From the NCBI RefSeq assembly GCF_024753255.1, contig NZ_JANUHA010000012.1, positions 98,520-162,519 on the forward strand: 64,000 nucleotides of DNA, written 5' to 3'. A program made the position numbers and the translations under genes. The notes beneath the pieces are model-generated. The model was not told the origin of the DNA. It ran no database searches and saw only the letters and a program-made list of their open reading frames with translations. Shown here one piece after another: positions 16,867 to 26,621 of the stretch (within the stretch, counting starts at the first letter, position 1; every line of letters begins with the position of its first letter). The DNA is from Massilia agri. GTDB taxonomy: Bacteria > Pseudomonadota > Gammaproteobacteria > Burkholderiales > Burkholderiaceae_D.

Positions 16867-18522
16867 CTATTCCGTTGCGGATTGCGGCATGCGGCTGCTG
16901 CGCCGCGCACGCAGCACGAATCGCGCCGGGTCGAGCGCATCGACCAGCGTCGTCTCCAGCGGCAGCGGCTCGCCCTCCAGCTGGGCGACAAGCAATTCCG
17001 CCGCCAAGGGCGCCCAGATCAGGCCGCGCGAAGCGTAGCCGAGCAAGGCAAACAGGCCCGGGTGGCGCGGCACGTCGCGCAGGCGCTCGGTCGCGCCGGC
17101 GGCGGCGAAATCCGGCAGGCGGCCCACCAGCGGCAGGCGGTCCGGGGCCACGCAGCGGAAGCCCACCCGTCCCGCCAGCGGCGCCCCTTGAGCGGCCGCC
17201 GGATCGGAGACCAGGCTGCGCAGCCTGTCGATGTTCTCCTGCTGGCTCGCCGCACGCAGCATCGGGTCGGCATCGAGGTCGTAGGTGGCGCCGGCGCAGG
17301 CGATGCCGCCTGCCGCCGGCGTCAGGTAGGCCTCGCGGCACAGCACCAGCGGCAGCGCGGGCAGGCTGGCGCTGTCCAGGTGGGTGACCTGGCCGCGCAG
17401 GCTGGAGAGCGGCAAGCCCGCGGACTGCGCCAGGCTGCGCGCGCCGACGCCGTTGGCCACGACCACGGCCGGCGCCCGGGCGACGATGCCGCCATCCTCG
17501 CCGCGCGCCAGCCATTCGCCGTCGATGCGTTCGAGCTGCACGCTGCCCACGCCGAAGCGGCGCGTCAGGCGCGCGCCGCAGGCATCCAGCAGCGCCGCGC
17601 ACACGCTGCCGGGACGCGCCCAGCCGCCCTGCGGGAACAGCCAGCCGCCATCCGGCGCCTTCAATCCGAGCAGGGCTTCGGCCTCGGGCGGCTCCAGCCA
17701 GCGCGCGAACTCCGACGGCAATCTTCCTTCGGCCGCGATGGCGCGCGAGGCGCTAGCATGCCCAGCGTCGCGCGCCAGCTGCAGCACGCCGCAGGCATCG
17801 CCTTCGATGGCCGCGCCGATGCCGCCCAACTGCTCCCAGGCGCGCAGGGCGTAGAGGTAGGCGGCGCGCGTGAGGCGGGTCGGGATGTTGTCGTCGCGCG
17901 AGAGCAGCGGCATGAAGATGCCGGCCAGGTTGCCGGAAGCTTCCATCGCCGGCCGGGCATGGCGCTCGACCAGGGTGACGTCCCAGCCGCGCGCGCACAG
18001 GCTGGCGCAGGCGCTCGATCCGGCCAGGCCGGCGCCGAGCACGATGGCGCGGCGCTCGGGCCTCGGCGGCACCGGCAGGCGCGGCTTGCGGCTGGCGAAG
18101 ACGGCATGGCCCGCTTCGCCCTCGAACACGAAGCCCTGGGCCTGCAGCGCGGCGCGCTGTTCTTCGTTCAGCGATTGTGCGAACAGCCGCGCGCCGGCGG
18201 CGACGATGCGCGCCAGCGGCCGGGCGAAGTCGCTTCCCGCAACGACGTCCAGGAAGACCGCGTCGGGCTGGGCGCCGAGCTGGGCCAGCGCGGCGTCGAT
18301 CGGCGCGGACAGCAGGGTCAATGTCAGGCGCGGGTCGCTCTGCGGGATACGGTGAAAACCCGGCTGCAGGCCCGGCGCGAGGGCGACGACGTGCAGGCGT
18401 GCGCTGCGCTCGGGATCGGCATGCCATGCCGCCTGCAGCCCTGCGATCTCGCTGTCGCTGTGGTTCGAGAAGAACACCGTGTAGCGCTCGCGGCCGCGCC
18501 AGAGGCCACGCAAGTCGATCAT
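16867..18522 (-). CDS. mnmC: MnmC-type tRNA U34 modification oxidoreductase with degenerate methyltransferase domain
   Basis: A 551-residue protein. From residue 158 on it is a FAD-dependent oxidoreductase with the dinucleotide motif AIVLGAGLAGSSACASL and the MnmC2 features (MEASGNLAGIFMPLLSRDDN, GYASRGLIWAPLAAELL). This domain converts cmnm5(s2)U34 to nm5(s2)U34 in tRNA. The N-terminal part aligns by eye with the MnmD methyltransferase, but it is only about 155 residues long, its SAM motif (normally GFGTGLNFL) reads TVFFSNHSDSEIAGL, and the DGFAPxxNPxMW motif is replaced by LDVVAGSDFARPL. It is probably inactive as a methyltransferase. The start at 18522 is fixed by an ATGA overlap with tag. 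Confidence 0.88.
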   Translation of the reverse strand: MIDLRGLWRGRERYTVFFSNHSDSEIAGLQAAWHADPERSARLHVVALAPGLQPGFHRIPQSDPRLTLTLLSAPIDAALAQLGAQPDAVFLDVVAGSDFARPLARIVAAGARLFAQSLNEEQRAALQAQGFVFEGEAGHAVFASRKPRLPVPPRPERRAIVLGAGLAGSSACASLCARGWDVTLVERHARPAMEASGNLAGIFMPLLSRDDNIPTRLTRAAYLYALRAWEQLGGIGAAIEGDACGVLQLARDAGHASASRAIAAEGRLPSEFARWLEPPEAEALLGLKAPDGGWLFPQGGWARPGSVCAALLDACGARLTRRFGVGSVQLERIDGEWLARGEDGGIVARAPAVVVANGVGARSLAQSAGLPLSSLRGQVTHLDSASLPALPLVLCREAYLTPAAGGIACAGATYDLDADPMLRAASQQENIDRLRSLVSDPAAAQGAPLAGRVGFRCVAPDRLPLVGRLPDFAAAGATERLRDVPRHPGLFALLGYASRGLIWAPLAAELLVAQLEGEPLPLETTLVDALDPARFVLRARRSSRMPQSATE

Positions 18523-19082
18523 CGCCCGACGTGGCGGAAACACGCACGGTCATGGTCGTTCACCATGCCGATGCCCTGCAGGTAGGCATAGACGATGGTC
18601 GAACCGACGAACTTGAAGCCGCGCTTGGACAAGTCTTTCGAGATGCGGTCCGACAGCTCGGTCTTCGCAGGGCGCTCGCCGTCGGGCCAGCTGCTGACGA
18701 TGGGCTTGCCGTCGACCCAGCCCCACAGATAGGCGTCCAGCGTGAGCCCCTGCTCGCGCATCGCCAGGTAGGCCCTGGCGTTGGTGATGGCCGCCGCCAC
18801 CTTCAGGCGATTGCGCACGATGCCGGGATTGGCCAGCAGTTCGGCCACCTTGGCCTCGTCATAGCGGGCGATTTTTTGGGCGTCCCAGCCATCGAAGGCG
18901 GCGCGGTAGCTGTCGCGCTTGTTCAGGATGGTCTCCCACGACAGGCCGGCCTGCGCGCCTTCGAGGTTGAGCATCTCGAACAGCGTGGTCTCGTCGTGGC
19001 AGGGCACGCCCCACTCGTGGTCGTGGTAGGCGATGTAGCGGGGGTTGGCCATATTGGCCCAGCTGCAGCGGGTCTGGTTCAT
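18519..19082 (-). CDS. tag: DNA-3-methyladenine glycosylase I
   Basis: A 187-residue base-excision repair enzyme that removes 3-methyladenine from alkylated DNA. The N-terminus MNQTRCSWANMANPRYIAYHDHEWGVP is the family signature, with Cys6 and His20 as zinc ligands; the other two are in the C-terminal NDHDRACFRH segment. The alpha-helical HhH-type core (NPGIVRNRLKVAAAITNARA) and the region SKRGFKFVGSTIVYAYLQGIGMVNDH are intact. The start at 19082 gives the normal length; the longer open frame overlaps the upstream glycosyltransferase. Its stop overlaps the mnmC start. Confidence 0.95.
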   Translation of the reverse strand: MNQTRCSWANMANPRYIAYHDHEWGVPCHDETTLFEMLNLEGAQAGLSWETILNKRDSYRAAFDGWDAQKIARYDEAKVAELLANPGIVRNRLKVAAAITNARAYLAMREQGLTLDAYLWGWVDGKPIVSSWPDGERPAKTELSDRISKDLSKRGFKFVGSTIVYAYLQGIGMVNDHDRACFRHVGR

Positions 19083-19107
19083 GCCCGCAGTATAACTTGG
19101 CGCCGCC

Positions 19108-20163
19108 TCAGGCCAGGACCTGGCGGTACAGCGCGAGGTAGGCCGCGCCCGCTTTTTCCCAGCTGAAGCGGCTCGCGTGCAGGCGGGCGCGTTCGGCGCC
19201 GTGCTCGCGCTCGAAGCGCGCCATGCCCTGGGCCAGCACTCCGGCCATATGGTCCGGATCGAAGCTGTCGAAGTAGAAGGCGGCGTCGCCGCCGATCTCC
19301 GGCAGGCTCGTGAAACGCGACAGGAACACCGGCCGGCCATGGTGCATCGCTTCCAGCACCGGCAGGCCGAAGCCCTCGGCGAGCGAAGGAAAGAGGAAGG
19401 CTTCGCAATGCGCGTAGTACCAGTCCTTGTCGAACTGGCTGACCGGGCCCGTCACCGCCACCCTGTCCAGCACACCGTAGCGCGCGGCTTCCTGCAGGAT
19501 CTTCTCCTTGTAGGCGTCCTTGACCACGCCGGCGATCACCAGGGTCATGTCGTTCCCGCGCAGCAGCGGAACCAGCACGTGGAAGTTCTTCTTCGGACAC
19601 ACCATGCCGACCGCGAAGAGAAAGCGCCCCGGTGGCTGGAAGCGCGGCAGGTGGCCTTCAGGCGCGCGGCCCGGATTGGTGCCGTTGTAGATGACCGAGA
19701 TCTTGCCCGCCGCCTCGGGGAAGAAGCGCAGGATGTCGGCTTTCACGAATTCCGAGATCGCCACCACGTGGTCGACCCCGGCGATCTTGCGCGCCATGCG
19801 GCCCAGGTGCCGTGCGAGTTTCGGGCTGCCCGGCGGCTGCTCGTGCACCTGGTTCAGGTCGTGCACCGTCATCACGGTCCGGGCGCGCACCTGCTGCGGG
19901 CCGAAGCGGCAGTACTGGTCGGCGAAATGGACCACGTCGAACTGCTGCTTGCGCGGGAAATGCCAGCGGTGGAACTTGCGGTGGCGAACATAGGAAGCCC
20001 GCTGTCCCAGGAAACCGTGCTGCAGCGCATAGGTATAGGCGCTCAGCTCGACATTCCCTTCGCCCTGCCGCGCCAGTTCACTCGTCAGGCTGTGGCCGAA
20101 GGTATGCAGTCCCGTGTTCTCGAATCGCATGGAATCGAGCGTGATCAGGAGCTTCGGCATCAT
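19108..20163 (-). CDS. Glycosyltransferase family 4
   Basis: A 351-residue GT-B enzyme. The N-terminal domain carries MTVHDLNQVHE and the acceptor-side fold; the C-terminal Glycos_transf_1 domain has FLFAVGMVCPKKN and the nucleotide-sugar motif SLAEGFGLPVLEAMHHGRPV (E-x7-E). It is cytoplasmic and likely adds a hexose to lipopolysaccharide core or an exopolysaccharide. The start is either of two adjacent ATGs (20163, 20160); 20163 overlaps the stop of the GT9 gene in an ATGA. The sugar and acceptor cannot be read from the sequence. Confidence 0.88.
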   Translation of the reverse strand: MMPKLLITLDSMRFENTGLHTFGHSLTSELARQGEGNVELSAYTYALQHGFLGQRASYVRHRKFHRWHFPRKQQFDVVHFADQYCRFGPQQVRARTVMTVHDLNQVHEQPPGSPKLARHLGRMARKIAGVDHVVAISEFVKADILRFFPEAAGKISVIYNGTNPGRAPEGHLPRFQPPGRFLFAVGMVCPKKNFHVLVPLLRGNDMTLVIAGVVKDAYKEKILQEAARYGVLDRVAVTGPVSQFDKDWYYAHCEAFLFPSLAEGFGLPVLEAMHHGRPVFLSRFTSLPEIGGDAAFYFDSFDPDHMAGVLAQGMARFEREHGAERARLHASRFSWEKAGAAYLALYRQVLA

Positions 20164-21209
20164 GCCGCGGCTTCCTCCAGCTGCACGCCGCGCCGGCGCT
20201 GCGCAACCCTGGCGCGCCATCCGGCGATCACCGCGGCCACCTGCCCCGCCCCGATCGCGTCCATGCAGCGGCAGCTTTGCGCATCGGTGCAGCTGCCGCA
20301 GGCCTGCTCGCCACTGAGCGAGACGGCGTTGCGGCCGAGCGCGCCCCAGCGGGCGATGTCAATCGGTTTGATGGGCGGGAACAGGCCGAGCGTCGACTGG
20401 CCCAACGCGGACGAGATGTGCAGCGGGCCGGTGCCGCTGGCGACCAGGCCGTCGGCCATGCCGATCAGCGCGACCAGTTCCCGCAGGTCGAGGCGGCCGC
20501 ACAGGTTGCGCACGTTGGGGCTCTCGAGCAGCTGCGGAGCCTCGCGCGCCAGTACTTCTCCTTCGGCGCGGCTGCCCGTGATCCAGACCGCGACCTCGGG
20601 CTCGCTGCGCAGCAGCGCGGCCAGTTCGGTATAGCGCGCCAGCGGCCATTCGCGCCCGTTGCCGTTCGACTTGGGATGCAGGATCAGGTTGAACTGCGAT
20701 GGATCGAGCAGCTGCTCCACGCTGGCGGCGCGCGGCGCCTGCAGGCCGTAGAGGGAAGCCAGCTCGGCGAGTTCCGGCTGGTGCTCGATGCCGATCGGCT
20801 TGAGCAGGGCAAAATTGAGCTGGGCCTCGTGCAGCGAGGAGCGCGCGCGGCTGAAGTGCGCGAGCCGGTTGCAGCTGATCCAGTGGTGCAGGCGATGGCT
20901 GCTGCCGACGCGGTTCGCGACGTGGGCGCGGCGCGCGGCGCGGCCGATGGCGCGGTGCGGGAAGGCAAAGACGACGGTGTCGTATTCCTGGTCCCGGAAC
21001 AGGCGGTCGATGTCCAGTTCCTCCAGCGCCAGCACGCGGTCGATGTGACGGCAACAGCGCACCACGGGGGCGGCATAGGCGCGGCACACCATGTCGACCT
21101 GGACGCCCGGAATCAGGCTCTTCAGGTAACCCGCGAGCGGCAGGGTGAGGACGACGTCACCGATATTGTCGGTGCGGCAGATGAGGATGCGTGACAGGGC
21201 GGGAGGCAT
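20160..21209 (-). CDS. Glycosyltransferase family 9 (heptosyltransferase-like)
   Basis: A 349-residue GT-B enzyme of the LPS heptosyltransferase family. The start ILICRTDNIGDVVLTLPLAGYLK has the family's conserved Asp, and the C-terminal donor site is ILHPKSNGNGREWPLARYTELAALL ... GLVASGTGPLHISSALGQ. A short cysteine cluster (CGSCTDAQSCRCM, near residue 300) resembles the C-terminal Cys patch of some heptosyltransferases. It transfers a heptose or another sugar to the growing LPS core; the specificity is unknown. It is coupled to the GT4 gene. Confidence 0.88.
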   Translation of the reverse strand: MPPALSRILICRTDNIGDVVLTLPLAGYLKSLIPGVQVDMVCRAYAAPVVRCCRHIDRVLALEELDIDRLFRDQEYDTVVFAFPHRAIGRAARRAHVANRVGSSHRLHHWISCNRLAHFSRARSSLHEAQLNFALLKPIGIEHQPELAELASLYGLQAPRAASVEQLLDPSQFNLILHPKSNGNGREWPLARYTELAALLRSEPEVAVWITGSRAEGEVLAREAPQLLESPNVRNLCGRLDLRELVALIGMADGLVASGTGPLHISSALGQSTLGLFPPIKPIDIARWGALGRNAVSLSGEQACGSCTDAQSCRCMDAIGAGQVAAVIAGWRARVAQRRRGVQLEEAAA

Positions 21210-21495
21210 TACAGGTCTCTCGGTTTATTCCTGGCGCGGCGGCAGTTTCGCCACTCGCGTCCATCGCGTTCGAACAATGCGGCTCGAACCGACGCTGCAA
21301 AGCAGTCTGGCAGAGCCTATCCAATTTGTATGTATTTGTAATCCCATCTTTACACGTTCTTACATGCAATACAACCACTGTTGCGGCTGAATTACACTGA
21401 CTATCTGGTTTGAGGCGCCCGCGCATCGTAAACGATGCAATACGCACCAGACCAGTGCAAGTGGTCATCCTAAGTGGAAATTAAGAGAGAAAGAC

Positions 21496-22608
21496 GTGAG
21501 AAAATTCTCGAGGCCAATCAAGGCAATGCTCGGTTTGCTGGCAGTGGCCGGCGCCGAGGCGTCCGCATGCAGTATCCAATCTCGTCCTTTCGGGATGCTG
21601 TCATCCGGCGAACAGGTGCGCGCCTACACGGTCAGCAATAATCGTATCGAAGTCACGGTCCTGGACTACGGCGGCATCCTCCACGAGATCAAGGCACCAG
21701 ACCGTGAAGGCAGGATGGAAAACGTCGTCCGCAACCTGGCGACGCTATCCGACTATGAACGCAATACCAGCTTCTCGCGGATCATCGGGCGCTTTGCCGG
21801 CCGCATCGGCAATGGCGGCTTCACCCTCGATGGCAGTCGCTACGAGCTCGCAGCCAGGCCGGACGGCGTCATCTCCCACGGTGGCCCGGGCGGATTTGGC
21901 AGTCGCCTATGGACGGGCAGGCCCGCCGCTTGCGGCGTCGACCTCGCCTTGACGAGCAAGGATGGGGAAAATGGCTTTCCCGGAAACCTGCAGGTCGAGG
22001 CCGCTTTCAGGCTCGATGGAGCGGACCTGCATATTGACTACCGTGCGACGACCGACAAGCCAACCGTGGCCAACCTGACACATCATGCATTCTTCAATCT
22101 GTCCGGCGCTCCCGACGTCTATGACCACGAGTTGAAGGTCAATGCCGGACGCTGGCTGGTCACTGACTCCAGGCGCGTACCCACGGGGGAGATTCCCGTG
22201 GTGACAGACATACTGGATCTGAGAGGCGGCCGCAAGGTGGGAGCGGTGGTGAATGCCCTTGAGCCGGCCATCAAGGCAAGCAATGGATTGGACCATACTT
22301 TCGTACTCGAGGAACGGCATGCGGCCACCCTGCGTGACGCTGTCTCGGGACGCGTGCTGGAAGTGTTCACCTCCGAGCCAGGCATCGTTGTGTTTTCCGC
22401 CAACAGCTGGAACGGCAGCCTGCGCGACGCAGCAGGACAGCCGCTCCTCAAGGGTGGTGGGCTGGCGCTGGAGACCCAACATTTCCCCAACAGCCCGAAC
22501 ATCTCGCACTTCCCGACGACAGTAGTGCGTCCGGGCACGCCCCTGCACACGGTGACTATCTTTCGCTTCGGCCTTGATGCAGGGAAAGACGGCCTTCAAG
22601 GCCCATAG
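21496..22608 (+). CDS. galM: Exported galactose mutarotase (aldose 1-epimerase)
   Basis: A 370-residue protein starting at GTG 21496 after GAGAGAAAG. An N-terminal hydrophobic signal ends in EASAC, which could be a lipobox with Cys25 as lipid anchor or an ordinary cleavage site. The mutarotase domain has RIIGRFAGRIGNGGF, the catalytic His in NLTHHAFFNLSG and the catalytic Glu in LALETQHFPNSPN. It interconverts alpha and beta anomers of galactose or glucose. Periplasmic placement fits sugar uptake. It converges on the GH2 gene, overlapping it by 13 bases, but is not in its transcript. Confidence 0.9.
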   Translation: MRKFSRPIKAMLGLLAVAGAEASACSIQSRPFGMLSSGEQVRAYTVSNNRIEVTVLDYGGILHEIKAPDREGRMENVVRNLATLSDYERNTSFSRIIGRFAGRIGNGGFTLDGSRYELAARPDGVISHGGPGGFGSRLWTGRPAACGVDLALTSKDGENGFPGNLQVEAAFRLDGADLHIDYRATTDKPTVANLTHHAFFNLSGAPDVYDHELKVNAGRWLVTDSRRVPTGEIPVVTDILDLRGGRKVGAVVNALEPAIKASNGLDHTFVLEERHAATLRDAVSGRVLEVFTSEPGIVVFSANSWNGSLRDAAGQPLLKGGGLALETQHFPNSPNISHFPTTVVRPGTPLHTVTIFRFGLDAGKDGLQGP

Positions 22609-24498
22609 CGTTTCTGAACCTCGTCGTAATGCCGCTTGAGGGTCCAGAAGGCCTGCTTCTTCTTGCCGTCGTCCGAGATCAATCCTTTGCGGTTCCAGAA
22701 GTCCTGGAAGTAGGGATGCTGGCGGCGCGGCGAGCGGAAATCGGCCAGCACCCAGGGCGTCATGCCGCGCAGACCAGGTATCCCCGAGAGCATCCGGAAC
22801 TGGTTCTGGTAGAGCCGGTCCTGGTATTCCTCGGACCAGCGCGTATCGGCGTCGGCATGGTAGCCGCCCAGGGCGTCGGCGCCGAATTCGGTGACCACCA
22901 CCGGCTTGTCGAGCTTGATGTCGAAGCGGAAGTCCAGCATCTCCGCATTGCTGGCCCAGTACCAGCCGGCATACTCGTTGAAGCTGGCCAGGTCGAGCAG
23001 TTCGGCGAGCGGATCCTCGATCGTGATGTCACGGCCCTTGCGGTGGATTTCCAGCGCCGCCGCCACCAGGCGGGTGTCGTCGAGCGCGCGCGCGGTGCGC
23101 ACCAGGCTGCCCATGAAGGCATTGCGCGCCTCGCCGATCGGGGTCTCGTTCCCGACCGACCAGACCACCACGCTGGCGCGGTTGCGGTCGCGCTCGATCA
23201 TGTCGGTGAGCTGTCTTCCGGCGTTGGCGAGCGTGGCCGGATTGGTCCACGAGATCGTCCAGTACACCGGCACTTCGGCCCACACCATCAGGCCCATCTC
23301 GTCGGCCAGCCGGGTCATCTCCTCGCTGTGCGGATAGTGGGCCAGGCGCACGAAATTGCAGTTCAGTTCCTTCGCCCACTGCAGCAGCATGCGCATATCG
23401 CCTTGCCCGCGCAGGCGGCCCGGGATCAGGGGGTTCTCTTCGTGCAGCGAGATCCCGCGCAGGAACACCGGCTTGCCGTTCAGGAGGATGTCCTGGCCGC
23501 GCGTCTCGATGGTGCGAAAACCGATGCGGTCGACCACCCTGTCGCCGCCACCCGAGAATTCCACCGCGTAGAGTTTCGGCTGCTGCGGCGACCAGTAGGC
23601 GAGCTGCCTGACGGGCACGTCGATCGTCGCGCGGCCGTTCGCGTCGGGCTTCAGCGAGAACTTTACCCCCGCTTCGGGAATCGTCACGGTCACCTGCTGT
23701 GCCGGGGCAACCCCGGCCATCTGCACGAAGCCCTGCAAACGGCGCGCGTCGCCCTTCGCCAGCTGCAGCTTGTAGTCGGCGATGTACGTCGCCGGCAGCT
23801 CGGCCAGCAGCACGTCGCGCGTGATGCCGCCGTAGTTCCACCAGTCGGTGTTCACGGTGGGGATCTCGTCCTGGTGGCGCGTGTTGTCGGCCTTGACCAC
23901 GACCACGTTGCGGCCCTGCTTCAGGTAAGCGGTGGCGTCGAACTGGAAGGGCGTGAAGCCGCCCTTGTGCATGCCGAGTTTTTTTCCCGTTCAGGTAGAC
24001 GTGGGCCTCGTAGTTGACGGCGCCGAAATACAGCACGTAGCGCCGGCCCGGCCTGGGATCGGCCTCGAAGACCTGGCGCAGCCATACGCTACCCTCGTAC
24101 AGCTGCAGCTTCTCCGCCTGCGAGTTCCAGTCCCCCGGCACCTTCATGGTGGGGGCCCGGTCGAAGTCGTACTCGACCCAGTCGCCCTTGTCCTTCGGCT
24201 TCCTGTCGTCGTAGAAGCCGCCCTTCCCGCTTTTCGAGGCATCGAAGGCCTGGCGGCGGTAGTCGTAGAAGCCGTTCTCGTAGGGGTCGACGATGTAGCT
24301 CCAGCGCCCGTTCAGGCTCAGGTGACTGCGTCCGTAGATGTTCTGCAGCGGCGCCATCGACGCATCCTGGCGCGGCGCGGCGGCCGGTTGGCCGGCAAGC
24401 TGCACGTCGCCCGGCCGCGCCTGCTGGGCGGTGGCTGACAGGCAGGACAGCAGCAGGGTGAAGCCCAGCAGCAGCCGGGCGAAAGCGTGTCGCATCAT
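22596..24498 (-). pseudogene. GH2 glycosidase (beta-glucuronidase-like), frameshifted
   Basis: Two frames together encode one exported family 2 glycoside hydrolase of about 633 residues. The 5' part starts at ATG 24498 after GGAGGAG, with a signal peptide (RHAFARLLLGFTLLLSCLSATAQQ) and the sugar-binding domain up to VYLNGKK. The 3' part continues LGMHKGGFTPFQFDA, then the immunoglobulin-like and TIM-barrel domains with acid/base Glu in VVWSVGNETP and nucleophile Glu in VVVTEFGADALGGYH. The frame changes by one base in a run of seven T (23979-23985); six would restore it. A glucuronidase-like NRKG segment lies near the end. It may be a true mutation, a sequencing error or slippage. Confidence 0.85.
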
Positions 24499-24579
24499 GG
24501 TCTCCTCCAGTTGGCAACGTTTCCAAAATCGGTAAGACGATCGTATCGACAACGGACGAGTCAGCCAAGCGAAACCTGC

Positions 24580-26058
24580 TCAGCGCAGCAGCGCTTGCTC
24601 CAGGCGCGCCACGCCGGCGCGGATCTGCACGGGCGTGAAGGCCGAGAAGCCCAGCAGCAGGCCGGGCGGTACGGCGCATTCGGGGCCGGCCTGCGGATGC
24701 GCGAAGTAGGACAGCGGCCGCAGGTCGACGCCGGCATCGAGTGCGCGCGCCACCGCCTGCGCTTCGCCGAGCGGCCCCGTAAGGTGCACGCAGGCGTCCA
24801 GGCCCGTGTCGGTCGGGCCGGCGCGGAGCATGCCGCCGAGGCGCTGCCCCAATGCCTCGAGCATCGCGGCGCGGCGCTCGGCATAGGCGTCGCGGGTGCG
24901 CCGGATGTGGCGCGCGAAGTGGCCCTGGCGGATGAAGTCGGCGAGCACCGCCTGCGGCACGATCGGGCTGTGGCGGTCGACCACGGCCTTGGCCTGGCGC
25001 AGGGGCTCGGCCAGGCTCGGGGGCGCCACCACGTAGCCCAGGCGCAGGCCGGGGAACAGCACCTTCGACAGGGTGCCGACGTAGATCACACAGCCGCTGC
25101 GGTCCAGGCTTTGCAGCGAGGCCAGCGGCGGGCCGGTATAGCGGTACTCGCTGTCGTAGTCGTCCTCGACGATCCAGGCGCGCCTGCTTTCCGCCCAGCG
25201 CAGCAGGTCGAGGCGGCGCGCCAGGCTCATGGTCACGCCCAGCGGCAGCTGGTGCGAGGGCGTGGCGAAGACCATGGCGGCGTCAGGGTAGCGGCGGGCC
25301 GCATACGCCACGTCCATGCCCTCGGCATCGACCGGCACGGGACAGATGCGCGCGCCCGCCACCTCGAAGGGCGCGGCCGCGCCCTGGTAGCCGGGCGACT
25401 CGAGCCAGACCCCCTCGCCAGGGGCCAGCAACAGCTGGGCCAGCAGGTAGAGGCCCTGCTGCGAACCGCTCGTGATGACGATCTGCTCGGGCGTGCAGCG
25501 CACCCCGCGCGAGGCATTCAGGTAGGCGCAGAGCAGCTCGCGCAGCGGCGCATGGCCGGCCGCGGAATCGTAGCCGAGCGGCAGCTCGCGGCGGCGCCAG
25601 TGGTGCGCTTCCAGCTTGCGCCAGGTCTCGAAAGGAAACAGGTCCAGGCCCGGCATGCTGGTGCGGAAGGTGCGCAGCGGGCCCGCGTGATGGCGCACCC
25701 GCGCCATGCTGGATGCCATTGCCTGGCCACGCGCCGGCAGGGGGCGCGGCGCGGCCGGCGCCGCGCCGGAAGGCAGGGCCGCGGAGCGTGCCGCCGGCAG
25801 GGCGGTGTCGACGAAGGTCCCCTGCCCCACCCCGCCGCGCAGATAGCCTTCGGCCGTCAGCTGCTCGTAGGCGGCAAGCACGGTCTGGCGCGCGACGCCC
25901 AGCTGCAGCGCGAGTTCGCGCGTGGCGGGCAGGCGCGCGCCGGGCCCCAGGCCGCCCTGCAATATGGCGTCCTTCAGCCGCGCGTACAGCTGGCGAAAGA
26001 GCGGTGCGCCGCTTGCGCGGTCCAGCGGCGTGGCGGCGATGAGGTCGTGGATGTGCAT
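24580..26058 (-). CDS. MocR-type (GntR/aminotransferase) transcriptional regulator
   Basis: A 492-residue fusion: an N-terminal GntR winged helix (PLFRQLYARLKDAILQGGLGPGARLPATRELALQLGVARQTV in sense, residues 20-80) and a C-terminal fold-type I aminotransferase domain. The PLP lysine is in YVGTLSKVLFPGLRLGYV and the ring-contacting Asp in WIVEDDYDSEYRY. Such proteins sense PLP or PLP-amino acid adducts (PdxR and GabR are examples). The start at 26058 removes an unlikely N-terminal extension. It is divergent from osmC-paiB, separated by 101 bp, and probably controls them. Confidence 0.9.
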   Translation of the reverse strand: MHIHDLIAATPLDRASGAPLFRQLYARLKDAILQGGLGPGARLPATRELALQLGVARQTVLAAYEQLTAEGYLRGGVGQGTFVDTALPAARSAALPSGAAPAAPRPLPARGQAMASSMARVRHHAGPLRTFRTSMPGLDLFPFETWRKLEAHHWRRRELPLGYDSAAGHAPLRELLCAYLNASRGVRCTPEQIVITSGSQQGLYLLAQLLLAPGEGVWLESPGYQGAAAPFEVAGARICPVPVDAEGMDVAYAARRYPDAAMVFATPSHQLPLGVTMSLARRLDLLRWAESRRAWIVEDDYDSEYRYTGPPLASLQSLDRSGCVIYVGTLSKVLFPGLRLGYVVAPPSLAEPLRQAKAVVDRHSPIVPQAVLADFIRQGHFARHIRRTRDAYAERRAAMLEALGQRLGGMLRAGPTDTGLDACVHLTGPLGEAQAVARALDAGVDLRPLSYFAHPQAGPECAVPPGLLLGFSAFTPVQIRAGVARLEQALLR

Positions 26059-26159
26059 GCGCAGGCAAAGGAATTGGTACGCCCATCTTCGCCCGGATTG
26101 GACCTTTCGGCAAGCCAATCGCCTGCCTATGATGGTGCTTCTTTGATCACGGAGGAGCA

Positions 26160-26621
26160 ATGAAACAGTTCGAAGCCCGGGTGGCGTGGCAGCGCGGCGG
26201 CCAGCCCTTCCTCGACGGACGCTATAGCCGCGCCCACGCCTGGCGCTTCGACGGCGGCCTGGAAGTGCCGGCCTCTTCCTCGCCGCTGTCGGTGCCGCTT
26301 CCGATGTCCGACGCTAGCGCCATCGACCCCGAAGAAGCCCTGGTGGCGGCCGCGTCGAGCTGCCACATGCTGTTCTTCCTGTCGCTGGCGGCCGGCCGCG
26401 GCTTCACCATCGACAGCTACGTCGACGAGGCGCTCGGTTTCATGGACAAGGATGGCGAGGGCCGCATCGCCATGACCCGCATCGAACTGCGCCCGGCCAT
26501 CGTGTTTGCGGGAGAACGGCCATCGCAGGACGAACTGGGCGCCCTGCACCACCAGGCCCATGCGCGCTGCTACATCGCGAATTCGCTCAAGACCGAGGTC
26601 ATCGTCATGGAGACACGTTGA
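26160..26621 (+). CDS. OsmC-family protein
   Basis: A 153-residue member of the OsmC/Ohr superfamily, thiol peroxidases and related proteins that reduce organic hydroperoxides. A single clear peroxidatic-type Cys lies in AAASSCHMLFFLSLAA; the N-terminal active-site Arg/Glu region and a C-terminal second Cys (HARCYIANSLKTEV) fit the fold. It has an excellent GGAGGAG ribosome site. Its stop overlaps the start of the next gene by one base (TGATG), so the two are coupled. Whether it acts on peroxides or has another role is not decided by sequence. Confidence 0.88.
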   Translation: MKQFEARVAWQRGGQPFLDGRYSRAHAWRFDGGLEVPASSSPLSVPLPMSDASAIDPEEALVAAASSCHMLFFLSLAAGRGFTIDSYVDEALGFMDKDGEGRIAMTRIELRPAIVFAGERPSQDELGALHHQAHARCYIANSLKTEVIVMETR

